From Paracoccaceae bacterium (GTDB lineage: Bacteria; Pseudomonadota; Alphaproteobacteria; Rhodobacterales; Rhodobacteraceae), in contig DAIEJF010000270.1 of assembly GCA_027351005.1 (NCBI GenBank), positions 1-33,752 of the forward strand: a stretch of DNA of 33,752 nucleotides, read 5' to 3'. Below are positions 8,062 through 15,137 of the stretch, piece after piece. The stretch's first letter is position 1; every line of letters begins with the position of its first letter. The notes under the pieces were generated by a model that saw only the letters and a list, made by a program, of their open reading frames with translations, was not told the DNA's origin and did not search any database. The position numbers and the translations under genes were made by a program.

Positions 8062-8294
8062 CAAAGCCCCTCGGCTGGCACGGTGCCCACCGCGCGCCCC
8101 TCGGCGGCGCGGATCAGTTCCACCTTGGCCTCAGCCTCGGCCAGCTTGTCGGCGCAGCGCTTCTTGAGCTGGGCGCCCTGCTCGTAAAGCGCGATCGACT
8201 CTTCCAGCGGCACGTCGCCCCGTTCCAACCGGGTCACCACCTGCTCCAGCGCCGCCATCGCCTCTTCGAAGCTCATTTCTGCCACCGGCTTCAT
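8061..8294 (-). CDS. xseB: Exodeoxyribonuclease VII small subunit
   Basis: The protein is 77 aa and matches the family throughout: MSFEEAMAALEQVVTRLERGDVPLEESIALYEQGAQLKKRCADKLAEAEAKVELI. It forms a helical hairpin that binds several-fold to the large subunit XseA to make the single-strand-specific exonuclease VII. xseA is not in the window. The ATG overlaps the upstream HDAC-like stop as ATGA, and its own stop overlaps the ispA start as TGATG, so translation is probably coupled. xseB beside ispA and dxs is a common bacterial arrangement. Confidence 0.95.
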   Translation of the reverse strand: MKPVAEMSFEEAMAALEQVVTRLERGDVPLEESIALYEQGAQLKKRCADKLAEAEAKVELIRAAEGRAVGTVPAEGL

Positions 8295-9220
8295 CCGCCC
8301 CGCTCCTTCAGCACATCGACATGGGCGGCCACGCTTGCCGCCAAGGCGGTCAGATCATATCCCCCCTCGAGTGTCGAGACCACCCGCCCCCCGCAGGTGG
8401 CATCGGCCAGGTCACAGATCGCGGCGGTCAGCCAGCGGAAATCCTCTTCGTCCCACATCAACCCCGCAAGCGGGTCGGCCGCATGGGCATCAAACCCGGC
8501 CGAAACGATGATGAGGTCGGGGGCGAAGGCCTGTGCCGCGGGCAGGATCTGGCCGCCCCAGGCCCGCCGCATCGCCGCCCCGCCACTGCCGGGTGCCAGT
8601 GGCACGTTGAGGATCTGGCCATGCGCCCCGGTTTCATCCGGTGATCCGGTGCCGGGATAAAGCGGCATCTGGTGCGACGAGGCGAAGAACGCCCGGCCTT
8701 CCTGCCATAGCAGATCCTGGGTGCCATTGCCGTGGTGCACGTCGAAATCCAGCACCGCCACCCGCGCCAGCCCGTGATGGTCCAGCGCCCGCATGGCGCC
8801 GATGGCTGCGGTGCCGAAGAGGCAGAAGCCCATCGGCGTCTCGCGTTCGGCATGGTGCCCCGGCGGGCGGCAGGCCACGAAGGCATTCGCAGCCTTGTCC
8901 GCCAGCACCGCATCCACCGCGGCGCAGATGCCGCCCACCGCGTGCAGCGCCGCGGTCAGCGATCCCGGGGAAACCCAGGTATCGGCATCAAGCGCCTGCC
9001 CCCCCTGCGCCGGGATCGCGGCCGCGATGCGATCGACATGGGACGCCGGGTGGCAGCGTTCCACCTCGGCCCGTGCGGCCAGCGGTTCGCTCTGCCGGTC
9101 AAGCCCGGCCTGGGCGTCCAGCGCAGCCTCGACTGCCTCGATCCGTGCCACCCGCTCGGGGTGGCCCGCCGGGGTCAGGTGCCCCCGGCTTGCGGGATGG
9201 GTAAAGACCGCGGTGCCCAT
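8291..9220 (-). CDS. Histone deacetylase-like (class II HDAC/acetylpolyamine amidohydrolase family) protein
   Basis: The protein is 309 aa from ATG 9220, which has GAGG five bases upstream; the ORF-track start at 9232 is a GTG four codons earlier. Family motifs are in order: HPERVARI, RPPGHHAE with the two active-site histidines, DFDVHHGNGTQ with zinc ligands Asp and His, SAGFDAHAADPLAGL with the third zinc ligand, and LEGGYD with the catalytic tyrosine. It should be a zinc-dependent deacetylase acting on acetyl-lysine or an acetylated small amine; substrate cannot be told from sequence. It is the first clear gene of the xseB/ispA/dxs operon and overlaps xseB by ATGA. A possible 25-aa leader ORF ends 5 bp before its start. 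Confidence 0.9.
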   Translation of the reverse strand: MGTAVFTHPASRGHLTPAGHPERVARIEAVEAALDAQAGLDRQSEPLAARAEVERCHPASHVDRIAAAIPAQGGQALDADTWVSPGSLTAALHAVGGICAAVDAVLADKAANAFVACRPPGHHAERETPMGFCLFGTAAIGAMRALDHHGLARVAVLDFDVHHGNGTQDLLWQEGRAFFASSHQMPLYPGTGSPDETGAHGQILNVPLAPGSGGAAMRRAWGGQILPAAQAFAPDLIIVSAGFDAHAADPLAGLMWDEEDFRWLTAAICDLADATCGGRVVSTLEGGYDLTALAASVAAHVDVLKERGG

Positions 9221-9225
9221 GCGCC

Positions 9226-9303
9226 TCAGCACGTCGTGCCGGGGTGGTGGCGCCCGTGTGGCAGGGCGGCCCGCGCGGGCGCGAGGGGCGGGGTCTTGTG
9301 CAT
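9226..9303 (-). CDS. Possible 25-aa leader ORF upstream of the HDAC-like gene
   Basis: This ORF is not in the track. ATG 9303 is preceded by GGGAGG with a 6-base gap, a very good ribosome binding site, and 25 codons follow (MHKTPPLAPARAALPHGRHHPGTTC) to a TGA five bases before the HDAC-like ATG. Such spacing would couple translation of the two. The peptide has no recognisable family, and its composition is what random GC-rich DNA gives, so the ribosome binding site is the main argument. It could instead be an upstream start that is rarely used. Confidence 0.3.
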   Translation of the reverse strand: MHKTPPLAPARAALPHGRHHPGTTC

Positions 9304-9383
9304 CCGGAACCTCCCAAGGGTGACCATCGCCCGATGCTATGCCAGGCGCCGCCGCGCGCCAACCCGGTCTGGCGGCGGGCGCG

Positions 9384-10088
9384 TCAGTCCGGCGCCAGCA
9401 TGTAGCCCGATCCGCGCACCGTCTGCAGGTAGCGCGGCTGGCGCGAATCCGCTTCGATCTTGCGGCGAAGGCGGGTGATCTGCACGTCCACCGCCCGTGC
9501 GGTGGCTTGCCCGTCGTCCCGCCCGAGGTCGGCCACCAGCTTTTCCCGGCTGACTGCCGCGCCGGGCTGGGCGGCGAAGATCCGCATCAGCTGCGCCTCG
9601 GTCGCCGTCAGCCGGATCAACTCGCTGCCCCGCCACAATTCGCCCCGCTCGATCTCGTAGCGTACCGGGCCAAGGTGCAGCACCTTGGGCCCGGTATCGG
9701 CCGGGCGCACCGCGGGCGCGCGCCGCAGGATCGCATTGATCCGAAGCAGAAGCTCCTTTGGTTCGAAAGGCTTGGCCAGATAATCATCGGCCCCCGCCTC
9801 CAGCCCCTCGATCCGGCTGCCCGTCTCGCCCCGGGCGGTCAGCAGCAGGATGGGTGTGCTTTGACGGGCCCGCAGCGCGCGGGTGAAGCTGATGCCATCC
9901 TCGCCGGGCATCATCACGTCCAGCACGATCAGGTCAAAGTCGAGCCCCGCCATCAGCCGCCTGGCATGCGCCGCGTCGCGTGCGGCGGTCACCCAGAAGC
10001 CGTTGCGGATCAGGAACTTCTGCAGAAGCCCGCGGATCCTCTCGTCATCGTCCACAATCAGCAGGTGAACATCGGCCTCGCTACTCAT
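9384..10088 (-). CDS. petR: OmpR-type response regulator, PetR-like
   Basis: The protein is 234 aa. Its receiver domain has the acidic pocket DDD (13-15), the phosphoryl acceptor Asp57 in LIVLDVMMPGEDG, Thr84 and Lys106 (LAKPFEP). The C-terminal winged-helix domain (about 135-232) has RLTATEAQLMRIF and AVDVQITRLRRKIE. The start overlaps the stop of a MarR-family gene as ATGA. That pairing is the petP-petR operon known from Rhodobacter capsulatus, where PetR is required for respiratory and photosynthetic growth and cytochrome bc1 production; there it lies upstream of petABC. No cognate histidine kinase is adjacent, and petABC is not in this window. The gene symbol rests on the pairing and domain type. 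Confidence 0.85.
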   Translation of the reverse strand: MSSEADVHLLIVDDDERIRGLLQKFLIRNGFWVTAARDAAHARRLMAGLDFDLIVLDVMMPGEDGISFTRALRARQSTPILLLTARGETGSRIEGLEAGADDYLAKPFEPKELLLRINAILRRAPAVRPADTGPKVLHLGPVRYEIERGELWRGSELIRLTATEAQLMRIFAAQPGAAVSREKLVADLGRDDGQATARAVDVQITRLRRKIEADSRQPRYLQTVRGSGYMLAPD

Positions 10089-10594
10089 GCTCCGGCATCC
10101 TTCAGCGTCTGGTACTGGCGCCGCATCTCGGGTTCCATCATCGCCTCAAGCACCTGTCGGAACCCGGCCACCGCCTGTGGCCCTGCCGCGCGGTAGGCCG
10201 ACCGCATCCGCCCGCGCTGGGCCTCGGACAGCTCGCGCTCCAGCGCGGTGCCCTTCTCGGTCAGGAACAGGTGCCGTTCGCGCTTGTCCTTGCGGCCCAC
10301 CCGGCTTTCCACCAGCCCGTCGTCGATCAGCGTCCTGAGCACCCGGTTCAGTGACTGCTTGGTGACGCCGAGGATCGACAGCAGGTTGTTCACCGTCGTT
10401 CCGGGGCTGCGATGGATGAAGTGCATGGCCCGGTGATGCGCCCGGCCATATTCGTGCCGTTCGAGGATGCGGTCGGGGTCAGCGGTGAAGCCGCGATAAG
10501 CGAAGAACATCGCCTCGATCCCCTTGCGCAGTTGGTCGTCGGTCAGGAACAGCAGGCTTTCGCCGCCGCCCGGTCCTGCGCCACCTTCCGCCAT
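10085..10594 (-). CDS. petP: MarR-family transcriptional regulator, PetP-like
   Basis: The protein is 169 aa. A winged helix-turn-helix occupies roughly residues 55-115: HRSPGTTVNNLLSILGVTKQSLNRVLRTLIDDGLVESRVGRKDKRERHLFLTEKG, with the DxR..RxxxLT wing pattern of MarR. Helical N- and C-terminal arms (EAMFFAYRGF, FRQVLEAMMEPEM) would dimerise. It overlaps petR by ATGA and is transcribed away from ilvE across a 174-bp AT-richer region. In R. capsulatus PetP works with PetR. An imperfect inverted repeat GTCAGC-CTT-GTTGAC at 10641-10655 in its own upstream region is a candidate operator. Confidence 0.85.
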   Translation of the reverse strand: MAEGGAGPGGGESLLFLTDDQLRKGIEAMFFAYRGFTADPDRILERHEYGRAHHRAMHFIHRSPGTTVNNLLSILGVTKQSLNRVLRTLIDDGLVESRVGRKDKRERHLFLTEKGTALERELSEAQRGRMRSAYRAAGPQAVAGFRQVLEAMMEPEMRRQYQTLKDAGA

Positions 10595-10640
10595 GCCGCC
10601 GTCCCCCGATCACACCTGCCGTGCCCGTCTTCGATTTTAT

Positions 10641-10656
10641 GTCAGCCTTGTTGACT
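10641..10656. promoter_or_regulatory. Inverted repeat upstream of petP (candidate operator)
   Basis: GTCAGC-CTT-GTTGAC is a 5-of-6 matching inverted repeat in the divergent petP/ilvE region, about 50 bp before the petP ATG. The right arm includes a TTGACT that could act as a plus-strand -35, but no good -10 follows at 16-18 bp. MarR proteins often bind such repeats in their own promoter. No direct evidence ties PetP to it. Confidence 0.25.
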
Positions 10657-10703
10657 TTCCAAGAATCAATTGTTACCCGTCCACAGATTTCACGCAATAA
10701 AAT

Positions 10704-10723
10704 GTCCGAAACGGACCTATAAA
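10704..10723 (+). promoter_or_regulatory. Inverted repeat next to a TATAAA -10 upstream of ilvE
   Basis: GTCCG-AAA-CGGAC is a perfect 5-bp inverted repeat at 10704-10716, followed two bases later by TATAAA (10718-10723), about 45 bp before the ilvE ATG. A consensus -35 is missing at the right distance, so the palindrome may be where an activator or repressor controls the promoter. The surrounding 80 bp are much more AT-rich than the rest of the window. Confidence 0.35.
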
Positions 10724-10768
10724 GCGCAACTTTTGAAAATCGACCTGCGGGCTCGGACGGAGGAAGGC

Positions 10769-11638
10769 ATGTCTGACGCTTTTGACGATCGCAACGGCTG
10801 GATCTGGATGGACGGCGCATTGGTGCCCTGGCGGCAGGCCACGGTGCATGTGCTGACCCACGCGCTGCACTATGCCTCGGCGGTGTTCGAAGGCGAGCGC
10901 AGCTACGGCGGCCGGATCTTCCAGAGCCGCGCGCACAGTGCCCGCCTCATCCGGTCGGGCGACCTGATCGACATGCCGTTGCCCTGGACACTGGACCAGA
11001 TCGAGGCCGCCAAGGCCGCGCTGCTGCAGGCGAATGGCTGGAGCGATGCCTATGTCCGCGCCATCGCCTGGCGCGCGTCTGGGCTGGACATGGGCGTATC
11101 GGCCCGCCGCAATCCGGTGCGGCTGGCGATCGCGGGGTGGTCATGGGCGCCTTATTACGGCGACGCCCGGCTGAAGGGCGCCCGGCTCGACATCGCGAAA
11201 TGGAAGCGCCCCAGCCCCGAAACCATCCCGTCAGCGGCCAAGGCCTCGGGGCTCTACATGATCTGCACCATGTCGAAACACGCCGCCGAGGCGAAGGGCT
11301 GCGCAGACGCCATGATGTTCGACTATCGCGGCCATGTGGCCGAGGCGACAAGCGCCAACATCTTCTTCGTGAAAGACGGCGCGGTCCACACGCCCTTGCC
11401 CGATTGCGTCCTGGCGGGGATCACCCGCCAGACCGTCATCGACCTGCTTCGTGCCGAGGGCGTGACGGTGCACGAGCGCCATATCGGCCCGCATGAACTG
11501 GAAGGCTTCCAGCAATGCTGGCTGACCGGCACCGCCGCCGAGGTGACGCCCGTTGCCGAAATCGGCCCCTGGCGCTTCGAGGTGGGCGCCCTGGCCCGCC
11601 ATGTGATCGACCGCTATCAGGCGCTGGTGCGGGCCTGA
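10769..11638 (+). CDS. ilvE: Branched-chain amino acid aminotransferase
   Basis: The protein is 289 aa from ATG 10769 with a strong GGAGGAAGGC site; the track start at 10670 lies in the promoter region. It exchanges amino groups between glutamate and the 2-oxo acids of leucine, isoleucine and valine using pyridoxal phosphate. Class IV motifs are WMDGALVPWRQATVHVLTHALHYASAVFEG at the N-terminus, Lys158 in PSAAKASGLYM as the Schiff-base lysine, MMFDYRGHVAEATSANIFFV, and the C-terminal LTGTAAEVTPV loop for cofactor phosphate. Length is normal. A GC-rich hairpin without a T-run follows the stop. Confidence 0.95.
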   Translation: MSDAFDDRNGWIWMDGALVPWRQATVHVLTHALHYASAVFEGERSYGGRIFQSRAHSARLIRSGDLIDMPLPWTLDQIEAAKAALLQANGWSDAYVRAIAWRASGLDMGVSARRNPVRLAIAGWSWAPYYGDARLKGARLDIAKWKRPSPETIPSAAKASGLYMICTMSKHAAEAKGCADAMMFDYRGHVAEATSANIFFVKDGAVHTPLPDCVLAGITRQTVIDLLRAEGVTVHERHIGPHELEGFQQCWLTGTAAEVTPVAEIGPWRFEVGALARHVIDRYQALVRA

Positions 11639-11664
11639 CCCGCGCGCAAGGCTGGCCGCGCGGG
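11639..11664. terminator. GC-rich hairpin between convergent ilvE and a small gene
   Basis: CCCGCGCG (11639-11646), a 10-base loop, then CGCGCGGG (11657-11664) directly follow the ilvE stop. The stem is 8 bp and fully paired. No T-run follows on either strand, so termination would be weak or factor-assisted. It lies between convergent genes and could serve both. Confidence 0.4.
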
Positions 11665-11672
11665 GCGGGCTG

Positions 11673-11867
11673 TCAGTTGGCGTCGCCCCGCTCGATCCGC
11701 AGGAACTCGCGCAGCCGCTGGCCGGTATCGCGGCCGGTCGAGGCGGCGCGATGCAGCAGGCGTTCCGCGCGGCCCGGCCGGTTCTCGGCGTGCTCGATCG
11801 CCACATAGGCCCGCGTCCGTTCGCCGTCCTTGCCCGCACGGGGCCGGTCGATGATGTGTCTGGCCAT
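11673..11867 (-). CDS. Small basic hypothetical protein (64 aa)
   Basis: The ORF track begins this at 11993 inside the DUF1294 gene, but ATG 11867 has GGGGAGGACCAGC directly upstream, giving 64 aa: MARHIIDRPRAGKDGERTRAYVAIEHAENRPGRAERLLHRA and so on. It is arginine-rich, charged and predicted helical, with no cysteine, signal peptide or membrane segment. I do not recognise the family. An upstream TAGACT on the minus strand (11893-11898) could be its own -10. It lies 58 bp behind the DUF1294 gene on the same strand. Confidence 0.6.
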   Translation of the reverse strand: MARHIIDRPRAGKDGERTRAYVAIEHAENRPGRAERLLHRAASTGRDTGQRLREFLRIERGDAN

Positions 11868-11892
11868 GCTGGTCCTCCCCTGGCAGGGCGCC

Positions 11893-11898
11893 AGTCTA
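11893..11898 (-). promoter_or_regulatory. Candidate -10 element of the 64-aa gene
   Basis: On the minus strand TGCTAGACT carries TAGACT with an extended-TG, about 25 bp before the small gene's ATG and placed so that transcription would begin just ahead of its GGGGAGG site. No good -35 is seen. Confidence 0.3.
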
Positions 11899-11925
11899 GC
11901 ATGGACGGGGGCAAAGATCGACCGC

Positions 11926-12312
11926 CTAGCCGTTCTCGCCTGCGTGAGGGGCGGGAAGCAGCTGGGCCACAAGTCGCGCGGTCGAATGGCCAAGATCCAG
12001 CACCATCGCCTGGCCCTTCTGGGTCTCGAGCGTGATCGCCGCCATCAGATGGGTCGCCACGATCAGGTTCAGCGTGCCGGTGAAGGTGGCGGGGCGCGGC
12101 TCGCGGTCCAGCCAGCGCGCGGCCATCATCGCGGCGGGCGTGCCACCGAAACAGGCCAGCAACAACAGGGTGCTTTCCGGCACCGGCCATTCATCCGCGG
12201 CGCGTCGGCGGGCATCCACGGCATAGAGGAACATCGTCAGACCGTTGACGAACACCAGGTACAGCACAAGCGAAAGCGCCATAAACGCGGGGCTTCCGGG
12301 ATACATCTGCAT
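11926..12312 (-). CDS. DUF1294 family membrane protein
   Basis: The protein is 128 aa from ATG 12312, with GGAGAG seven bases upstream; the track start at 12360 adds 16 unsupported residues. Hydrophobic segments are FMALSLVLYLVFVNGLTMFLYAVD, STLLLLACFGGTPAAMMAA and LNLIVATHLMAAITL, so three or so membrane passes are likely. The signature DARRRA...WPVPESTLLLLACFGGTPAAMMA fits DUF1294 (usually DKRRA...RIPExtLL.l...GG..GA). Biochemical role is unknown. The C-terminus is longer than the shortest family members. It is divergent from no one: queG lies upstream on the same strand, with a 71-bp gap. Confidence 0.7.
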   Translation of the reverse strand: MQMYPGSPAFMALSLVLYLVFVNGLTMFLYAVDARRRAADEWPVPESTLLLLACFGGTPAAMMAARWLDREPRPATFTGTLNLIVATHLMAAITLETQKGQAMVLDLGHSTARLVAQLLPAPHAGENG

Positions 12313-12383
12313 GACAGACTCTCCGCAGCGGCTGAATGTTCCGGCGACGGTCCCGCACAATCATGGCGGGAATCTGGCTGCGG

Positions 12384-13445
12384 TTACGGCATTCTTGCGG
12401 CAGGTGTCAGCCGCGCGAGCGCCCAGTCAGCCGCCTCGGCGACCGCGGGATCGGGATCGGACAGATGCGGTGTCGCGGCCGCGGCCAGTGCCGGATCGCC
12501 GCTATTGCCGATTGCGTAAAGCACGTTGCGCAGGAAGCGGTCGCGCCCGATCCGCTTGATCGGGCTGCCCGCAAAGCGCGCGCGGAACCCCGCATCGTCC
12601 AGCGCCGCAAGCTCGGCCAGTGGCGGCGCCCCGGTCCGGTCGGCATAGCCGATCTCGGCCGCGGCGACGGCGAACTTGTTCCAGGGGCAGACCGCCAGGC
12701 AATCGTCGCAGCCATAGATCCGGTTGCCCAGACCCGGCCGCAGCGCGGGGTCCACCGGCCCGCGGTGTTCGATCGTCAGATAACTGATGCAGCGCCGGGC
12801 ATCGAGCTGGTAGGGCGCCGGGAAGGCCCCGGTGGGGCAGGCATCCAGACAGGCGCGGCAACTGCCGCAATGGTCGGTTTCGGCGGCATCCACCGGCAGT
12901 GCCAGCGTGGTGAAGATCGCGCCAAGGAAGATCCAGTTGCCGTGATCGCGCGACACGAGGTTGGTGTGCTTGCCCTGCCAGCCCAGCCCCGCCGCCTGCG
13001 CCAGCGGCTTTTCCATCACCGGCGCGGTATCCACGAAAACCTTGATCTCGCCCCCCGCCGCATCGATCAGCCACCGCCCCAGCCGCTTCAGCCGCCGCTT
13101 TACCAGGTCGTGGTAATCCTTGCCGCGCGCATAGACGCTGATCGCGCCTTGCCCGCGCGCCCGCGTCGCTGCCAGCGGATCGCCCGCGGGTGTGTAGCTT
13201 TCGGCCAGCATGACCACGCTCTGCGCCGCGGGCCAGAGCGCCACGGGATCGACGCGCCAGCCCATGCGTTCGGCCATCCAGCCCATCTGCCCGTGCCGCC
13301 CCGCCGCCACATAGGCCGCCAGCCGCGCCGAAGCCTGCGGGATCGCATCGGGACGACAGATGCCCAGCCCGGCGAAGCCCTCGGCCCGCGCCCGGTCTTC
13401 CAGCGCCGCGCGAAGGTCGGCGCCCTGCATCGCTGCCCGTTTCAT
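12384..13445 (-). CDS. queG: Epoxyqueuosine reductase
   Basis: The protein is 353 aa from ATG 13445; an ATG at 13430 ([10 protein letters not shown]) is also possible, and neither has a strong ribosome site. It reduces epoxyqueuosine to queuosine at position 34 of tRNAs with GUN anticodons, using cobalamin and two [4Fe-4S] clusters. The clusters are clear: [16 protein letters not shown] and [11 protein letters not shown]. The N-terminal part carries GLGICRPD and the [30 protein letters not shown] segment with the family's catalytic Asp region. A C-terminal HEAT-like repeat ([24 protein letters not shown]) is normal for QueG. It follows the GST gene after 55 bp. Confidence 0.95.
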   Translation of the reverse strand: MKRAAMQGADLRAALEDRARAEGFAGLGICRPDAIPQASARLAAYVAAGRHGQMGWMAERMGWRVDPVALWPAAQSVVMLAESYTPAGDPLAATRARGQGAISVYARGKDYHDLVKRRLKRLGRWLIDAAGGEIKVFVDTAPVMEKPLAQAAGLGWQGKHTNLVSRDHGNWIFLGAIFTTLALPVDAAETDHCGSCRACLDACPTGAFPAPYQLDARRCISYLTIEHRGPVDPALRPGLGNRIYGCDDCLAVCPWNKFAVAAAEIGYADRTGAPPLAELAALDDAGFRARFAGSPIKRIGRDRFLRNVLYAIGNSGDPALAAAATPHLSDPDPAVAEAADWALARLTPAARMP

Positions 13446-13500
13446 CTTGGTCCAAACATCCCCGGGGCAAGCGGGTGGCAAAGAGCCCCCCGCGACCGCG

Positions 13501-14166
13501 TCAGAAATCCAGGTCGGCGTAATGCGGCGGTGGCGGAAAGCCTGGCACCTGATCCATCAGCAGGGTCCGGAACGAGGGCCGCGACTTGATCTTGGCGTAC
13601 CATTCCTTGACGTTGGCATTCCGGTTCCAGTCCACGTCGCTGATGTAGTCCAGGCTCGACAGATGCGCGGCCGCGGCAAAATCGGCCAGCGTCATCACAT
13701 CCCCCGCCAGCCAGCGGCGCTGATCCAGCAGCCAGCCGAGGTAGTCGAGGTGATACTTGATCCGGGTGGCGCCATACTTGACGTTCTTGGAATCCGGGTA
13801 GCCCTGACCGCTGATCTTCTTGTTCACCCGCTCGTACAGCAGGCGCGAGGTGACCTCGTTGTGGAACTTGTCGTCGAACCAGGCGCAGAGGCGGCGCACC
13901 TCGTAGCGGTCCTCGGGGGTGCGCGGCATCAGGGCGGGTGTGGGGTGGCGTTCCTCGATCAGCTCGCAGATCGCCTGGCTTTCCGACAGGGTCATCCCCT
14001 CCAGCCGCAGCACCGGCACCTTGCCTGCCGGGTTCCGGCGCAGGAATTCCGGCGCCTGTTCCCAGTAGCGTTCCTCGATCAGCTCCACCTCGATCCGCTT
14101 TTCCGCAAGCGTCAGGCGCACCTTGCGGCAGAAGGGAGAAAGCGGAACGTGAAAAAGGCGGTTCAT
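13501..14166 (-). CDS. Glutathione S-transferase family protein
   Basis: The protein is 221 aa. The thioredoxin-like N-terminal domain has [19 protein letters not shown], where Ser10 and Cys13 occupy the usual catalytic region, then GKVPVL with the cis-proline and [13 protein letters not shown], which binds the glutathione gamma-glutamate. The helical C-terminal domain follows (residues about 90-210, [24 protein letters not shown]). Substrate is unknown. No clear ribosome site precedes ATG 14166, so the start is inferred from family length. It lies between mtgA and queG in the same direction. Confidence 0.9.
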   Translation of the reverse strand: MNRLFHVPLSPFCRKVRLTLAEKRIEVELIEERYWEQAPEFLRRNPAGKVPVLRLEGMTLSESQAICELIEERHPTPALMPRTPEDRYEVRRLCAWFDDKFHNEVTSRLLYERVNKKISGQGYPDSKNVKYGATRIKYHLDYLGWLLDQRRWLAGDVMTLADFAAAAHLSSLDYISDVDWNRNANVKEWYAKIKSRPSFRTLLMDQVPGFPPPPHYADLDF

Positions 14167-14187
14167 CTGAAGGTCGGTCCGGACTGG

Positions 14188-14220
14188 GGCGGTGGTTCCT
14201 CAATGCCCCGCCGCACCGCC
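14188..14220 (-). promoter_or_regulatory. Hairpin between mtgA and the GST gene
   Basis: On the minus strand GGCGGTG and CACCGCC form a 7-bp stem around a 19-base loop in the 58-bp gap ahead of the GST start. It may be a weak terminator for mtgA or a leader structure. There is no T-run. Confidence 0.25.
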
Positions 14221-14224
14221 GAAT

Positions 14225-14974
14225 TCAATCCTTGAAGCAATCGTCGCGCCCGTCGGCGGCGATGGTGCGCGCACCGTCCACGATCTCTTGCGCACGGCGG
14301 CGCAGGAAGGCCCCGGGGTGGGCCGCATTGCGCTGCTTCGGATCCGGCAGCACCGCCGCCAGCAGCGCCGCCTGTCCGCCCGAGATTGCGTCGGGCTCGA
14401 CCGCGAAGGCCCGGGCCGTCCCGGCCTTCACCCCGAAGGTGCCGGGGCCGAATTCGGCAACGTTCAGGTAGACCTCGAGGATGCGCCGCTTGCCCCAGAC
14501 CAGTTCGACGATCGGGGTCAGCAGCGCCTCCATCGCCTTGCGGGGCCAGCTGTGGCCTTGCCACAGGAAGACGTTCTTCACGACCTGCTGGCTGATCGTC
14601 GATCCGCCGCGGGTCCCGCCTGCCTCGGCCGCCGCGCGGATCGCGGCGATGTCGAAGCCCCAGTGGCGGCAGAAGTTGGCGTCCTCGGCCGCCACGACGG
14701 ACCGCGCCATGACCGGCGCGATCTTGTCGAAGGGCACCCAGGACTGGTTCACATGGCCCAGCCGCAGCCCTTCGGAAAACATGTAGGGCGTGGTGGGCGG
14801 GTTCACGAAGCGGAACACGACGATCAGGAGCAGGAAGACCCCCGCCACCCCCGCAAGCGCCCGCCGCCCCCAGAGCCGGACCGGCGGCCAGAGGCGGCGC
14901 AGAAGCGGTGGCGGAGGCGGCGGGGCCTTGCGCCCCTTGCCGCCGGTCTTGCCCTTGCCCTCTGCCGCCGCCAT
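14225..14974 (-). CDS. mtgA: Monofunctional biosynthetic peptidoglycan transglycosylase
   Basis: The protein is 249 aa from ATG 14974, which has GGGAACGGGGCGC upstream; the track start at 15022 is earlier than supported. It polymerises lipid II into glycan strands at the inner membrane. After a basic, proline-rich cytosolic tail comes a single membrane segment (GVAGVFLLLIVVFRFV) and the GT51 domain: SVVAAEDANFCRHWGFD with the catalytic Glu, GGSTISQQVVKN, and KRRILEVYLNVAEFGPGTFGV. There is no transpeptidase domain, as expected for MtgA. It is convergent with nothing; gltB ends 163 bp away on the same strand with a strong terminator between. Confidence 0.95.
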   Translation of the reverse strand: MAAAEGKGKTGGKGRKAPPPPPPLLRRLWPPVRLWGRRALAGVAGVFLLLIVVFRFVNPPTTPYMFSEGLRLGHVNQSWVPFDKIAPVMARSVVAAEDANFCRHWGFDIAAIRAAAEAGGTRGGSTISQQVVKNVFLWQGHSWPRKAMEALLTPIVELVWGKRRILEVYLNVAEFGPGTFGVKAGTARAFAVEPDAISGGQAALLAAVLPDPKQRNAAHPGAFLRRRAQEIVDGARTIAADGRDDCFKD

Positions 14975-15074
14975 GCGCCCCGTTCCCTGTTGCCCCCCAG
15001 ACCTAACCCGCCCGCGCGGCAAATGGAAAGGCCGTGTCGCCCGGGCCGGGGCAAACCCGCCGCGCAGATATGGA

Positions 15075-15106
15075 AAGGCCCCCGCGGCAGGTACCGCGGG
15101 GGCCTT
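15075..15106 (-). terminator. Strong intrinsic terminator behind gltB
   Basis: AAGGCCCCCGCGG, a 6-base loop and CCGCGGGGGCCTT form a perfect 13-bp stem. On the minus strand it follows the gltB stop after about 30 bases and is trailed by TTTCCATAT. It should end the gltD-gltB transcript and shield mtgA. Confidence 0.8.
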
Positions 15107-15137
15107 CGGATCGCGAGATCGCCCTTGGGGCGCGGGC

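Noticed and set aside
6406-8187. 593-aa plus-strand ORF
   Set aside because: It is antisense to dxs, ispA and xseB, which are all unambiguous.
15034-15137. Riboswitch or small RNA between mtgA and gltB
   Set aside because: The prominent structure is a simple perfect hairpin with trailing T residues directly behind gltB, fully explained as a terminator.
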